Assembly (NCBI GenBank): GCA_028288165.1
Contig: JAQBOG010000017.1
Coordinates: 1 to 64,000, forward strand
DNA: 64,000 nucleotides
Source of the DNA: Sphingobacteriales bacterium
GTDB lineage: Bacteria; Bacteroidota; Bacteroidia; Sphingobacteriales; Sphingobacteriaceae
Direction: 5' to 3'
Shown here: in pieces, positions 1 to 9,812 of the stretch
Layout of the letters: every line of letters starts with the position of its first letter
Position numbering within the stretch: the first letter of the stretch is position 1
Made by a program: the position numbers and the translations under genes
Notes under the pieces: model-generated
Seen by the model: the letters and a program-made list of their open reading frames with translations, nothing else
Told to the model about the DNA's origin: nothing
The model's database searches: none

Positions 1-2
1 AA

Positions 3-104
3 GGATTGTTTCTTAGAAAACTCCATGCGGTAACAGCTAAAGGATGGCTACTGAAAATCACACTGTTCATCTTCGCATTTACACTAAATAAAATAATTGT
101 ATAA
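3..104 (+). CDS. Possible C-terminal end of a CDS entering from the left edge
   Basis: A reading frame open from base 3 runs 33 codons to a TAA at 102-104. The residues (RKLHAVTAKGW, then the hydrophobic stretch LLKITLFIFAFTL) look like a C-terminal membrane or amphipathic tail. No family is recognised and the coding potential of such a short stretch is weak. The other two forward frames stop within the first 35 bases. Confidence 0.3.
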   Translation, partial: GLFLRKLHAVTAKGWLLKITLFIFAFTLNKIIV

Positions 105-253
105 CTAGCAACTTGAGTTAATTAGTAGAGCTGTATCTTAACCACCTACTTCATAATCTTCCGAAAACCTATATAATAAGGACTAGACCAATGCCTAAAC
201 TCGAGAGTTAAACTTGGTCTGTGTTTCTCACAGACCAGGGGTTTGAAAGTGAT

Positions 254-751
254 TTAATCATATTTCATTGCCTCATATCCTAGCAATCTTCGCCATAAGG
301 CGATCTGACCAATACAGTTGGCTTCACGATAAGTGATGAAAGTAATTAGGTCATAAAATGGCATGACCATTCCGGGCATCATTTCAAATTGACTGTCGAG
401 TTTTTCATCACTCACATTCACAAGTGCATCTTTTAAAAGTGGACTTATCTTTTCCCAATCTTTTCTAAATACTGCTAATGAGGGATAGGTAATGCCATCC
501 TGAATACCCTTACGATCCTTAAAAAGATCATGTGCAGTTTGCTGCTCTTTAACTCCAAGCTCATTGGCTAATTCAAATCGTTCCTGAACAAGACTACCTG
601 TCAACCATGCTATGTGGTTTGCCTTTGTATTTAAACGCTTATGAGCGTCTTCATCTGTAATTCCATCTATAACATTAAAAAAAAACTTTGTATGCATATC
701 ATGCAAAGCAATAATAGAAGACATTCTGCTGCTGATTGTTTCTGTTTCCAT
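254..751 (-). CDS. DinB-like four-helix protein with degenerate metal site
   Basis: This 165-residue protein has the length and helical pattern of the DinB/YfiT superfamily. It keeps the first family histidine (H46 in NHIAWLTG) and the C-terminal signature GQIALWRRLLGYEAM. In typical members that segment reads like HExxHxGQ and supplies two further metal-binding histidines; here the positions are R142 and C146, so the metal site is probably lost. The ATG at 751 was chosen over a longer frame reaching 778 because the extra residues are not family-like. It is monocistronic, and its function is unknown (DinB-like proteins include thiol transferases and damage-inducible proteins). Confidence 0.7.
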   Translation of the reverse strand: METETISSRMSSIIALHDMHTKFFFNVIDGITDEDAHKRLNTKANHIAWLTGSLVQERFELANELGVKEQQTAHDLFKDRKGIQDGITYPSLAVFRKDWEKISPLLKDALVNVSDEKLDSQFEMMPGMVMPFYDLITFITYREANCIGQIALWRRLLGYEAMKYD

Positions 752-891
752 AATGATTTTTTTGATATTTATGCACAAATTTAGTGCCCTGCGTCCGGGT
801 GTATGTCCTCAGAAACATAAGCATCACTAATTGGTTTGTTAAGACCCAACCCAAGGCTAGATAAACGAAAACATCTAAATGCCAGGGGGAA

Positions 892-1150
892 ATGATGGAA
901 CACCTAGAAAAAAATATCTTAGATTTTTTTTGTAAAAACTAGCATTCCCATGTGCGGTCTTTTTAAAAGTGCTGTCTCGAAGGTTATTCCTTTTTCTGAA
1001 GATGAACTTTTTCAGTTTACTCCCTGTATCAAAGTTATTCAGCTTAAAAAGAAAGATTTAATAGTTAGAGGAGTCTCTACCCGGATAAGTTATTTTATTA
1101 GCAATTGGCAGCCTGAAACAAGGTATGAAGGGGTTAGAGCAAGACGATAA
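892..1150 (+). pseudogene. Remnant of a Crp/Fnr-family regulator
   Basis: From ATG 892/895 the frame reads MEHLEKNILDFF and stops after a few codons. A second frame (950-1150) continues with SAVSKVIPFSEDELFQF and IKVIQLKKKDLIVRG. This is the usual N-terminal order of Bacteroidota Crp/Fnr regulators, leading into the cyclic-nucleotide-binding beta roll. The similarity ends near 1100 and no DNA-binding domain follows. At least one frameshift and a large C-terminal loss are needed, so the gene is dead. Identification rests on pattern memory of the family. Confidence 0.5.
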
Positions 1151-1327
1151 GACCACCAGAAAATGCATGTGTCGATGATTACTTCACATTCAATAAGTTT
1201 TTAAAAATTAGTTTTTGGGCTGAAATTATCATCAAAAATTATCCAAAAAAGGTTATCTTAGTTAAGCGCTAACCGCAAGCGTCAATTAACAGGCGAAAGG
1301 GAAAAATTGCGGTTTATGTTTTTAGGC

Positions 1328-3097
1328 ATGACTCAAGTACTGAGGCCAACGGGAATCGATGTGATAGGAGATGTGCCCTGGGGAACACATTTCTGCCACT
1401 TTTATGAGACGGAAAAGGACCTGCTTGCCCTCCTTGTGCCCTACTTCAAGGCTGGGCTGGAAAATAATGAATATTGTATTTGGGTAACTTCTGGTCATAT
1501 TACCGTTGACGAAGCGATAGTAGCTCTGGAAAAAGCTGTTCCGGATTTCGGCAAGTATGTGCAGGAAGGGAGCATTGAAATTTTACCCCATGCAGACTGG
1601 TACCTGACGGACGGAATATTTGAGCTTGATAATGCCATCGGCTCCATTGTAGACCGATTGCGCATAGCTTTGCAAAAAAAATTTGAAGGACTTCGGCTAA
1701 ATGGTGATGAGGCTTGGCTTGATAGAAAGGAATGGAAGGATTTCATTGCTTATGAAGAGGCCCTGAATCCTGCCATCGCCGGTAAAAGGCTGATAATTTC
1801 CTGCACATACCGGCTGGATAAATGCGACGCCGCCGATGTGCTGGATATTGCATTAGTACACGAATGTGCTATTGCGAAACGCAAAGGGAGATGGGAAATT
1901 CTGGAAGTCCCGGAATTGAAGAAAACTAAGGCACAGATTCAGTTGAAAAACGAACAGCTGGAACAGAACGTAGCAGAAAGAACCAAAGATCTTATAGCAG
2001 CCAATCGTACCCTCGCCACGTCACAGGCTAATGTACAAACCATCTTCAATACTACTGATATTGCTTTCCTGTTACTTGATAGCAGGCTGCAGATAATGGC
2101 CTTTAACGAGATGGCTGATCATTTGTCAGAACGATCCTTCGGAGCCAAACTAAAAATGGGCCTTATTGTATCTGACCTAATTAACACCGATCAAAAAGGG
2201 CCTTCTACTATTAGTATGCTGCAGGCAGCACTTTCCGGCAAAGCGATCCATTACGAAGCAACCTATCCTATACCGGATGGCAGACCGGAATATTATAGCA
2301 TCAGCATTAACCCGGTAAAGGACACCAAAGGTCATACCATCGGCCTCTGCTGGTCTGCAATAAATATCACACCTAGCAAACTGATGGAAATAGAACGTAT
2401 CCGGATTACTGATGATCTGCTAAAACGCAATCAAGATTTGGAACAATTCACTTCTATTGTATCTCACCACGTTCGTGGTCCGCTAGTTAGTATCATTGGG
2501 CTTACTCAGATCATGCGGCGGGATAAATTATCTCCGGACGAGAAAAAGGAATTTGAACTGTTATTATCACAGGCAGCCGAAAAGCTTGATGACGTTATCC
2601 ATGACCTTAATCATATACTGAGCCGGCGGGAAATTATCGAAAAAAGGGAGTCTGTAAGCTTTTCTGAGCTATTAACAGATATACTGGCCGGATTTAAACA
2701 AGTAATCGAGCAGGAGCAAATACAGGTAATTATTGACTTTTCACAAGCTGACGAAATTTTTTCTATCAAAAGTTACCTCTATAGTATTTTTTATAATCTG
2801 GTTTCCAATAGTATAAAATACCGGCAACCCAACAAACAATTGCATATTCAAATACGGTCATTAAAAGAAGAGAATAAAATTGTGATCAGCTTTCAGGATA
2901 ACGGTAGAGGTATTGATCTAAAGGCCAAAGGAGAGGAAGTATTCGGCCTGTATAGACGTTTTCACTTTGATGTTGAGGGCAAAGGTATGGGTCTGTATAT
3001 GGTCAAAAGTCAGGTGGAAACTCTCGGCGGCAACATTAGTATCAGCAGCCAGCCGAACGAAGGAACCACTTTCACAATCGTACTGCCTGCAAAATAA
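1328..3097 (+). CDS. MEDS-PAS sensor histidine kinase
   Basis: This is a soluble sensor kinase of about 589 residues. An N-terminal MEDS domain (about residues 1-185; GTHFCHFYET, LVPYFKAGLENNEYC) is of the DcmR sensory type. A coiled coil follows (about 205-240), then a PAS domain (about 240-350), a HisKA dimerisation helix with the phospho-acceptor His in SIVSHHVRGPL, and an HATPase domain with N box (NSIKYR), DNGRGID and GKGMGLYM. No membrane segment is seen. No response regulator lies beside it, so the partner is unknown. A TTG at 1307 with a good AAAGGG ribosome site is an alternative start; ATG 1328 fits the usual family N-terminus (TGIDVIGDVPWG) more closely. Confidence 0.9.
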   Translation: MTQVLRPTGIDVIGDVPWGTHFCHFYETEKDLLALLVPYFKAGLENNEYCIWVTSGHITVDEAIVALEKAVPDFGKYVQEGSIEILPHADWYLTDGIFELDNAIGSIVDRLRIALQKKFEGLRLNGDEAWLDRKEWKDFIAYEEALNPAIAGKRLIISCTYRLDKCDAADVLDIALVHECAIAKRKGRWEILEVPELKKTKAQIQLKNEQLEQNVAERTKDLIAANRTLATSQANVQTIFNTTDIAFLLLDSRLQIMAFNEMADHLSERSFGAKLKMGLIVSDLINTDQKGPSTISMLQAALSGKAIHYEATYPIPDGRPEYYSISINPVKDTKGHTIGLCWSAINITPSKLMEIERIRITDDLLKRNQDLEQFTSIVSHHVRGPLVSIIGLTQIMRRDKLSPDEKKEFELLLSQAAEKLDDVIHDLNHILSRREIIEKRESVSFSELLTDILAGFKQVIEQEQIQVIIDFSQADEIFSIKSYLYSIFYNLVSNSIKYRQPNKQLHIQIRSLKEENKIVISFQDNGRGIDLKAKGEEVFGLYRRFHFDVEGKGMGLYMVKSQVETLGGNISISSQPNEGTTFTIVLPAK

Positions 3098-3463
3098 ATT
3101 ATCACGTGTTTTTGAGCAGAAGATTCTTGTTCAGGTCATAATACCTAAGAGCTTTTTGAAGTTTTACTAGAGAATAAAAGGTGGTTGAAAAGGTGCTGAA
3201 GTGCTGCTATATTTCGGCAGTCCTGCTGTTCGTTTCAAGTCCTCATTCCTACGCATAGGCTCTGGCTTCATTGCGGGCTTTTCACTGCCATCAGGTTTAA
3301 GGTGGCAGAGGGAAGTAAGTTGTCGGGGAGGCTCCACAGCGTATCAGAAAGTGCAAAGAGCTTTTCTGGTTTTAAGTGTTCCTAAGGGTCATTAGCACAT
3401 ATTTTCTGAAAATAACAACTATGCTGGCTTAAAAAATGTGCACAATAAATTAGTACATTTTCT
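3098..3463. other. Intergenic region with a GC-richer repeat-like block
   Basis: No credible gene is seen. Bases about 3215-3325 are richer in G+C than the surroundings and contain a short hairpin (CTGCCATC ... GGTGGCAG). They resemble an intergenic repeat type I believe is common in Bacteroidota, although no second copy occurs in this window. A 64-codon frame across the block is best read as chance. Confidence 0.35.
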
Positions 3464-3471
3464 TAATTTTG
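3464..3471 (+). promoter_or_regulatory. Possible Bacteroidota -7 element (TAATTTTG) for the PAS gene
   Basis: TAATTTTG matches TAnnTTTG and lies 21 bases before ATG 3493. The matching -33 TTTG is poor (TGTG at 3437-3440, 23-base spacer). If real, it rules out the upstream TTG at 3469 as the start. Confidence 0.3.
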
Positions 3472-3492
3472 GTGCTGTCAAAAAGGGAAAAT

Positions 3493-3870
3493 ATGGAGAA
3501 GAAGGAATTACTTGAAAAGCTTCATCAAAAGATGATTGCTGAAATACAAGATTATGCAATTATTTTACTTGACATTGATGGAACTATCCTGACATGGAAT
3601 AAAGGAGCTGAGAAGATTAAAGGTTATAAACAAGAAGAAATATTAGGGCAAAATTTTAGGATATTTTATATGCCGCTAGACAGACAAGCTGGTTTGCCCG
3701 AACAGTTAATTGAACAAGCAAAAAAAGAAGGACGGGCCAGGCACATAGGAAGACGGTTAAGAAAGGGCGGAACCATATTCTGGGGTAGTATTCTGATCAC
3801 CGCTCTTCATGACGATGATGGCGAAGTGATAGGCTTTACAAAATTAACTCAGGAAATATATCACAACTAA
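3493..3870 (+). CDS. Single PAS-domain protein
   Basis: This 125-residue protein consists almost entirely of one PAS fold: DYAIILLDIDGTILTWNKGA, GYKQEEILGQNFRIFYMP, then the PAC part WGSILITALHDDDGEVIGF and FTKLTQEI. It resembles the PAS input modules of hybrid kinases but has no output domain. The start is ATG 3493, seven bases after an AAAGGG-like ribosome site; the upstream TTG frame adds eight unlikely residues. It may be a stand-alone sensor that docks on a kinase, or the surviving N-terminus of a longer protein; no kinase remnant is visible downstream. Confidence 0.8.
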   Translation: MEKKELLEKLHQKMIAEIQDYAIILLDIDGTILTWNKGAEKIKGYKQEEILGQNFRIFYMPLDRQAGLPEQLIEQAKKEGRARHIGRRLRKGGTIFWGSILITALHDDDGEVIGFTKLTQEIYHN

Positions 3871-4328
3871 TATACCTCTCATTGTAGATTATATTTTACT
3901 TGTAACCTAAAAGGTGTCACCACAGAGAATTAACGTTTTAAGGTGCTATTTTAAGAAGTTCGTTGCATACTCTGCAGTATCAGCATTCTGTTTTATTTCA
4001 TATATGACTTCAAATTATTTGATTAATCCGTAGAGCCCGGCGAAACTCTATGGACAGTGAGGTAATAACTCCTAACATTTTGCTACCATTATGTCATGCT
4101 GAGTGAAGTCGAAGCACGACCTTTATGTCCACACTCAACGCATCTCTTCGACTCTACTTCGAGTGACACAATCTAATATTGACCTCAACAACCTTGCATT
4201 GGTTAGATGATTCTGTTTTTAGCGTATAAGATGTTTGAATTACTTACTTTTTTGTTTGATAATCGTTATTCCGAGGGGTATTCGCGGCAGTAACTTTGTG
4301 GTATCTCAAAAAGATAAAGCTAATAGTT
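3871..4328. other. Intergenic region with an imperfect palindromic repeat (4092-4175)
   Basis: No gene is seen. Around 4092-4175 the two arms GTCATGCTGAGTGAAGTCGA and the roughly inverted CTTCGACTCTACTTCGAGTG face each other. The same GAGCG/AGTCGAAG words recur near 37290-37325 and inside the loops of the hairpin repeats at 6610-6738 and 19837-19964. This suggests a REP-like sequence. Confidence 0.45.
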
Positions 4329-5984
<1,656 letters not shown>

Positions 5985-6058
5985 TAATTTGCGTTGGAAC
6001 GTGGGCATATCACCTGAGTTGGTGGTCACCATGCCAACTGCATCTAATTTCAACAGTC

Positions 6059-6391
6059 ATGGCGTACAATGAAAAATTAGCATATAAAATTAGGCGGGCG
6101 CTTGCTCATTTGCCTATAGTGGAAGAGAAAAGAATGTTTGGTGGAATAGCGTTTATGGTTGATGGTAAAATGTGCTTGACAGCCGGTGCTGATAGAATGA
6201 TGTGCCGTATTGACCCCGACATTCATGAAGAAGCGATTGGAAAAGAAGGTTGCCGTACTGTAATGATGAAAGGACGGGAATACAAGGGGTATGTTTATGT
6301 AAGTGAAGATACGCTTCATAAGGAAGCAGATTTTAATTACTGGGTGACACTTGCTCTGGAGTTCAATAAAAAAGCAAGGCCTTCGAAATAA
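6059..6391 (+). CDS. TfoX/Sxy N-terminal-domain protein
   Basis: This 110-residue protein matches the stand-alone TfoX-N fold: VEEKRMFGGIAFMVDGKMCL, then DRMMCRIDPD and GREYKGYVYVSED. In gamma-proteobacteria TfoX regulates competence. The isolated N-terminal domain in Bacteroidota has no proven role, so no competence function is claimed. It is monocistronic. Confidence 0.85.
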   Translation: MAYNEKLAYKIRRALAHLPIVEEKRMFGGIAFMVDGKMCLTAGADRMMCRIDPDIHEEAIGKEGCRTVMMKGREYKGYVYVSEDTLHKEADFNYWVTLALEFNKKARPSK

Positions 6392-6609
6392 TATTATCAT
6401 TGTCGCAATCACTCCTTAAATTGTCGATGTAACACCGCTTTCATTTATTAGCTGTGCAATATATTTGGATATTAAGAAAGGTTCTTTGATCCGGATTTAC
6501 AACAACGTAATTTGTCATTTAATCTAATAATAATTTACGACATTAGTTCGACTTAAGTGGTTGATCAAGATTCATAGAGTTATTTTTATGAAGAAGTTTT
6601 ATAAGGTTT

Positions 6610-6738
6610 GCTAGATTTTGCGTTAGGGATTGTCCCAAATGGATCCCTTCGGGAAAGTGAAAATCCTTTTTGCCCTCCTGAGCGTAGTCGAAGGATATGG
6701 GCAAAAAGATTGTAACGCAAAGCCCGCCCGAACGCCTA
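6610..6738 (-). repeat. Dispersed hairpin repeat A, copy 1
   Basis: Taking GGGCGTTCGGGCGGGC to CCTAACGCAAAACCTAGC as the forward sense, this copy is reversed: CTAGATTTTGCGTTAGGGAT at one end and GCCCGCCCGAACGCC at the other. The inner hairpin is CCTTTTTGCCC ... GGGCAAAAAGA, with CTGAGCGTAGTCGAAGG in its loop. It lies 45 bases upstream of the DUF1569 gene. Confidence 0.85.
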
Positions 6739-6782
6739 AATTATTTTTTACAAATTTCAATAATCGAACTGAGGTTATAAGT

Positions 6783-7235
6783 ATGAAGACAATATTTGAT
6801 AGTATATCCAGAGAGGAATTGATTGCCAGGATCAATGCGCTTAGTGAAAATAATACCGCTCAATGGGGTAAAATGAATTTATACCAAATGTTGAAACACT
6901 GTAGTACTTGGGACGAGTGGATATTAGGGAAAAATAATCCGGTGTACAAACAGGCTTTCATTGGTAAGTTGTTTGGAAAAATGGCTTTAAAGAGTGCCAC
7001 AAAAGATGATAGTCCGCTGAGACGAAATACGCCTACAACCCCTGAACTCATAATAAAGGAAAATATGGGCGATATTGAATTTGTTAAACAAAAGTGGATG
7101 GCTTTGATTGAAGAGTATGCACACTATTTAAACCCGAACTTCATTCATGTTTTTTTTGGAAAAATGACGATGGAACAGATTGGTATTATGGCCTATAAAC
7201 ATGCCGACCACCATTTGAGACAATTTAATGGTTAA
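6783..7235 (+). CDS. DUF1569 (DinB-superfamily) protein
   Basis: This 150-residue protein fits DUF1569, a branch of the DinB-like four-helix superfamily. Signatures are WGKMNLYQMLKHCSTWDEW near the N-terminus, FGKMALK, DDSPLRRNTPTTPEL, and a C-terminal YKHADHHLRQFNG that supplies metal-type histidines. The start is ATG 6783. The open frame extends upstream into repeat A copy 1, which gives a false N-terminal extension. Function is unknown; unlike the DinB-like protein at 254-751, the histidines are kept here. Confidence 0.85.
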   Translation: MKTIFDSISREELIARINALSENNTAQWGKMNLYQMLKHCSTWDEWILGKNNPVYKQAFIGKLFGKMALKSATKDDSPLRRNTPTTPELIIKENMGDIEFVKQKWMALIEEYAHYLNPNFIHVFFGKMTMEQIGIMAYKHADHHLRQFNG

Positions 7236-7562
7236 ATGAAAGGCATATAGTTTATATAATAGTAAGACGTAAGATAGACCTACAAATCAAAAGGAAGCAT
7301 TTAGTCTGCTGACACTAAGACATACAGATAAAAGGGATTCCTCAATTACATTCCATATATGCTTCAGCTCAGCATTATCATAATTGCTATCATCGCCATG
7401 AATACCTGTAAATTAAAAATTCCAATTTGATTATCTACAGGCGAATGCAAAATTTAATAAAGTAATAATTACTGGTGTGATGGGTAAGCCGTATATGGAG
7501 TACTTGTGCTGTTCAAGCTAGAAAGGTGGCATATTATGATGGTGCCATTGTGAAACCTTTCC
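7236..7562. other. Intergenic region with a possible epimerase scrap
   Basis: No intact gene is seen. In one forward frame (about 7440-7520) the residues NKVIITGVMG resemble the N-terminus of NAD-dependent epimerases such as the one at 59357, followed by a stop. It could be a decayed fragment, but it is too short to be sure. Confidence 0.3.
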
Positions 7563-7994
7563 TTACTTATTATTAATAATAAAGTCCTTAAAGATTGCAG
7601 ATACAGTATGGTCTTCTGCTAAGAATGCCTTAAGATATTCCCTTAATCCAGGCTCCTGAAAGTCGTCAAGCTTTTTAAAGCTTTCTGGGTAAATTATTTT
7701 TAAAGCCATGGGATGACCCTCGAAAAACCGATAGGGCAGGGGCCTGTCGTATAATTTGATAACATTGGTGTGAACATCAGGAGTGGCAGTTTCTTTTACA
7801 TATAACTTAACCTTATGTTTCTCTCCTTCTATTAAAGACAGATTTTTGCCTAAGGAGAAGATTGTAAGGCCGGTTAAATTTTGTGCTCGTCGATTTTTCC
7901 GGGCATGCGTCAGCATTTCGGAAGCTTTTTCAAGTGTTAACCCTCTTGGAGTGGAGCTAACCGTAACGATGCACCATAAATCCTTTTCCTGCAT
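7563..7994 (-). CDS. BLUF-like domain protein lacking the photocycle residues
   Basis: The 143-residue sequence follows the BLUF domain plan: a beta strand ending VSS, an LTHARKN helix, NLTGLTIF, a LIEGE motif (L54-E58), a LYDRPLPYR strand and FEGHPMALKI. Compared with known BLUF photoreceptors such as Slr1694, the active-site Tyr is Val/Thr (about residue 12), the second Asn of the RNN motif is R35, the essential Gln is S53 and the Trp is H94; only the Met (M96) remains. Flavin-based light sensing of the known kind therefore looks impossible. A C-terminal helical cap (about 103-143) is present. It stands alone, with no partner. Confidence 0.7.
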   Translation of the reverse strand: MQEKDLWCIVTVSSTPRGLTLEKASEMLTHARKNRRAQNLTGLTIFSLGKNLSLIEGEKHKVKLYVKETATPDVHTNVIKLYDRPLPYRFFEGHPMALKIIYPESFKKLDDFQEPGLREYLKAFLAEDHTVSAIFKDFIINNK

Positions 7995-8352
7995 ATATTA
8001 TTTCTAAATACGAAAGTTATGAAATTAAAAGCATTAACCGCATGAAACGATTATTGTTTTGTATGCTGCAGCTTGAGGTTTTTTAAGCCTTGCAAATACT
8101 AGTTGATTGTAATGATAAAAATTATCATACGGACACAATGCATGTAAAAGACCGGGTATGTTAGAGTGCATCGGTTGTATTCTTAAAAGGCTGAGAGTAG
8201 AAAATATAATATGGTACAAGCTAGATGAACATTAATAAAACCAACCCCCAGGAGCTATTTGGTAATATTTTATGAGGTGTAAAATCTCAATAGCAATAAT
8301 CCTAAGTCATATTATAAAATTTAGAAAATAAGTCGGATTTTCATGTGTTTAG
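7995..8352. other. Intergenic region, nothing recognised
   Basis: AT-rich sequence without a credible gene. Short frames on the minus strand (8034-8219) show no family features. Confidence 0.4.
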
Positions 8353-8450
8353 GTGCGTTAACGATGGAAGCGACATCCTTTTTGGCTGTTTTCGGGGGGT
8401 AAAAGTGGAGGGCCAAAAAGATATAGCGGACAGCGTGTTAAAACGCCCAG
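8353..8450 (-). repeat. Dispersed hairpin repeat A, copy 2 (variant B)
   Basis: Shares GCGTTAACGATGGAAGCGAC, CATCCTTTTTGGC ... GCCAAAAAGATATAG and GTGTTAAAACGCCC with the copy at 47103-47201. These two form a sub-type that keeps the element plan (GCGTTA end, TTTTTG/CAAAAA hairpin, ACGCCC end) but differs in the flanks. Confidence 0.75.
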
Positions 8451-8512
8451 ATAGTATTATTAAAAACAGATATAGCCGTCTTTTTTGTTTTGTTAAACTA
8501 CCGCTTACAAAT

Positions 8513-8550
8513 TCGATTGCAAATAGCTAATAGTAGTTATTTGCAATCGA
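8513..8550. terminator. Perfect 13-bp inverted repeat after the amidase gene
   Basis: TCGATTGCAAATA (8513-8525) and TATTTGCAATCGA (8538-8550) are exact inverted copies around a 12-base loop, seven bases beyond the amidase stop codon. There is no U-run on either strand, so it may be a 3'-end stabiliser or a protein site rather than an intrinsic terminator. Confidence 0.45.
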
Positions 8551-8557
8551 GAAACTA

Positions 8558-9448
8558 CTATTTAAGTTTCAATAAGGTATTGTGAATCCAGCCTATGGTT
8601 TTGATACTTCGCGTTTTGCCCGCAGCTTTTTGAAGTACTTCATTAACAGAATTAACCAGGTAAACTTTTGACCACTGACCCTGAGTTTCGATTAAACCGA
8701 CCTCATAATCGAGGGGTAGCTTTTTTATCACGGGTGAGTTGGTAGAAAATGAACCTCTTAAATTTGTATTGTTTGTGTTAACCAGGAAGATTTTTCCAAT
8801 ATTCCTGGAATTTCCGAATACATGTGTTGCGAAATCATCCCATGAAAAAGCGGGTCCTGGATCGGGTTTACGGGCTGGAGAAATATCATCGTGCCCGATA
8901 GCCGAAACGAGATGGTACTCTTCAAATAGGGCTTTACTCAGTTTGTATAAGGCCTGAAGTTGGGCGTCGGGGTATAAAAACCAATGCTGGTTATCTTTAT
9001 CCGTCCAGAATTTATGTTTGTGATTTGCTTTAATAATTTTTGCGTTTGCAGTGCTTGGGTAGGTTTTAAAACCTGGATCTGTGCGTCTTCGGTAGGTTCC
9101 GTCATCCATTTTTTCCAGGAAGCCAGCATTTACAATTTCAATCCCAATAGAATGTTGGTTCATGCCTTCAATACTATCCCAAGTGCTGGTTCCGGCGTGA
9201 TTGGCCCGTCGGTTAAATGGAACTAACTGGGTGATAGTTCCATCCAGATCTAACACAATGTGAGCTGCAATTCTATCCGGATTATGTTTGGTGTCCATAA
9301 ACCAGTCGACGGCAGATTGGGCCGTATCTGTTGCCGTATAATGAAGAATGAGGTAATCAGGATCAATCAAATCACGAGCGTTCGCTGTTTTTGAAATTTT
9401 AATTTTGTCTCCCGGATCGGCAGTGAGCCAATGGTTGTTAATTTTCAT
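8558..9448 (-). CDS. N-acetylmuramoyl-L-alanine amidase (Amidase_2) with SH3-like tail
   Basis: This 296-residue zinc amidase would cleave the bond between muramic acid and the peptide stem. Amidase_2 features are LILHYTAT with the first zinc His (H36), AAHIVLDLDGTITQLV, QHSIGIEIVNAG, and AIGHDDISPARKPDPG with the second zinc His and the Asp/Lys region. Residues about 225-296 resemble a bacterial SH3-like wall-binding domain (VNTNNTNLRGSFS, VIKKLPLDYEVGLIE, WSKVYLV, GWIHNTLL). No signal peptide is seen, so export would need another route, or the enzyme is endolysin-like. It is divergent from the membrane/lipoprotein operon at 9813. Confidence 0.88.
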   Translation of the reverse strand: MKINNHWLTADPGDKIKISKTANARDLIDPDYLILHYTATDTAQSAVDWFMDTKHNPDRIAAHIVLDLDGTITQLVPFNRRANHAGTSTWDSIEGMNQHSIGIEIVNAGFLEKMDDGTYRRRTDPGFKTYPSTANAKIIKANHKHKFWTDKDNQHWFLYPDAQLQALYKLSKALFEEYHLVSAIGHDDISPARKPDPGPAFSWDDFATHVFGNSRNIGKIFLVNTNNTNLRGSFSTNSPVIKKLPLDYEVGLIETQGQWSKVYLVNSVNEVLQKAAGKTRSIKTIGWIHNTLLKLK

Positions 9449-9812
9449 GTTTTTTTGTATTAGTAAAGTTTCAAATGGTTTTATAGGTCGATGTTACTGT
9501 GGCGAAACATTGTGACAATTTTGACTATTTTATTAAGAATGTATATGAGTTGCCAAATTTAAAATATTGTATAATTTAAATATGTTTCATGTTTTTCTGG
9601 TATTTTCTGATGAGGATCAATTGATTAAAAATTATTACTAGGAATTAAATCTTTAATTTAGGAAATAGCTCTTCGATTTTTACTGTTTGTAAATAATTTA
9701 CAATAAATAATTGGAATTTAAATTAATAATTCTAAAAAATGTATTAATTTCATTTCATATTTACCTGCCACGCTCTTAAATAGTTTTCTAACTTTCCTCT
9801 AATTATAACCTT
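9449..9812. other. AT-rich divergent intergenic region
   Basis: The 364 bases between the amidase and the 9813 operon are very AT-rich and hold no gene. They must contain promoters for both directions, but no clear TTTG/TAnnTTTG pair was found. Confidence 0.4.

Noticed and set aside
3201..3395. 64-codon forward open frame
   Set aside because: It lies over a GC-richer repeat-like block and has no domain, signal peptide or neighbour support.
4092..4175. Possible transposon end
   Set aside because: Arms are imperfect, no transposase or second end is nearby, and similar words recur inside other intergenic repeats.
6630..6782. N-terminal extension of the DUF1569 protein
   Set aside because: The 51 extra codons lie in hairpin repeat A; the family sequence starts at ATG 6783.
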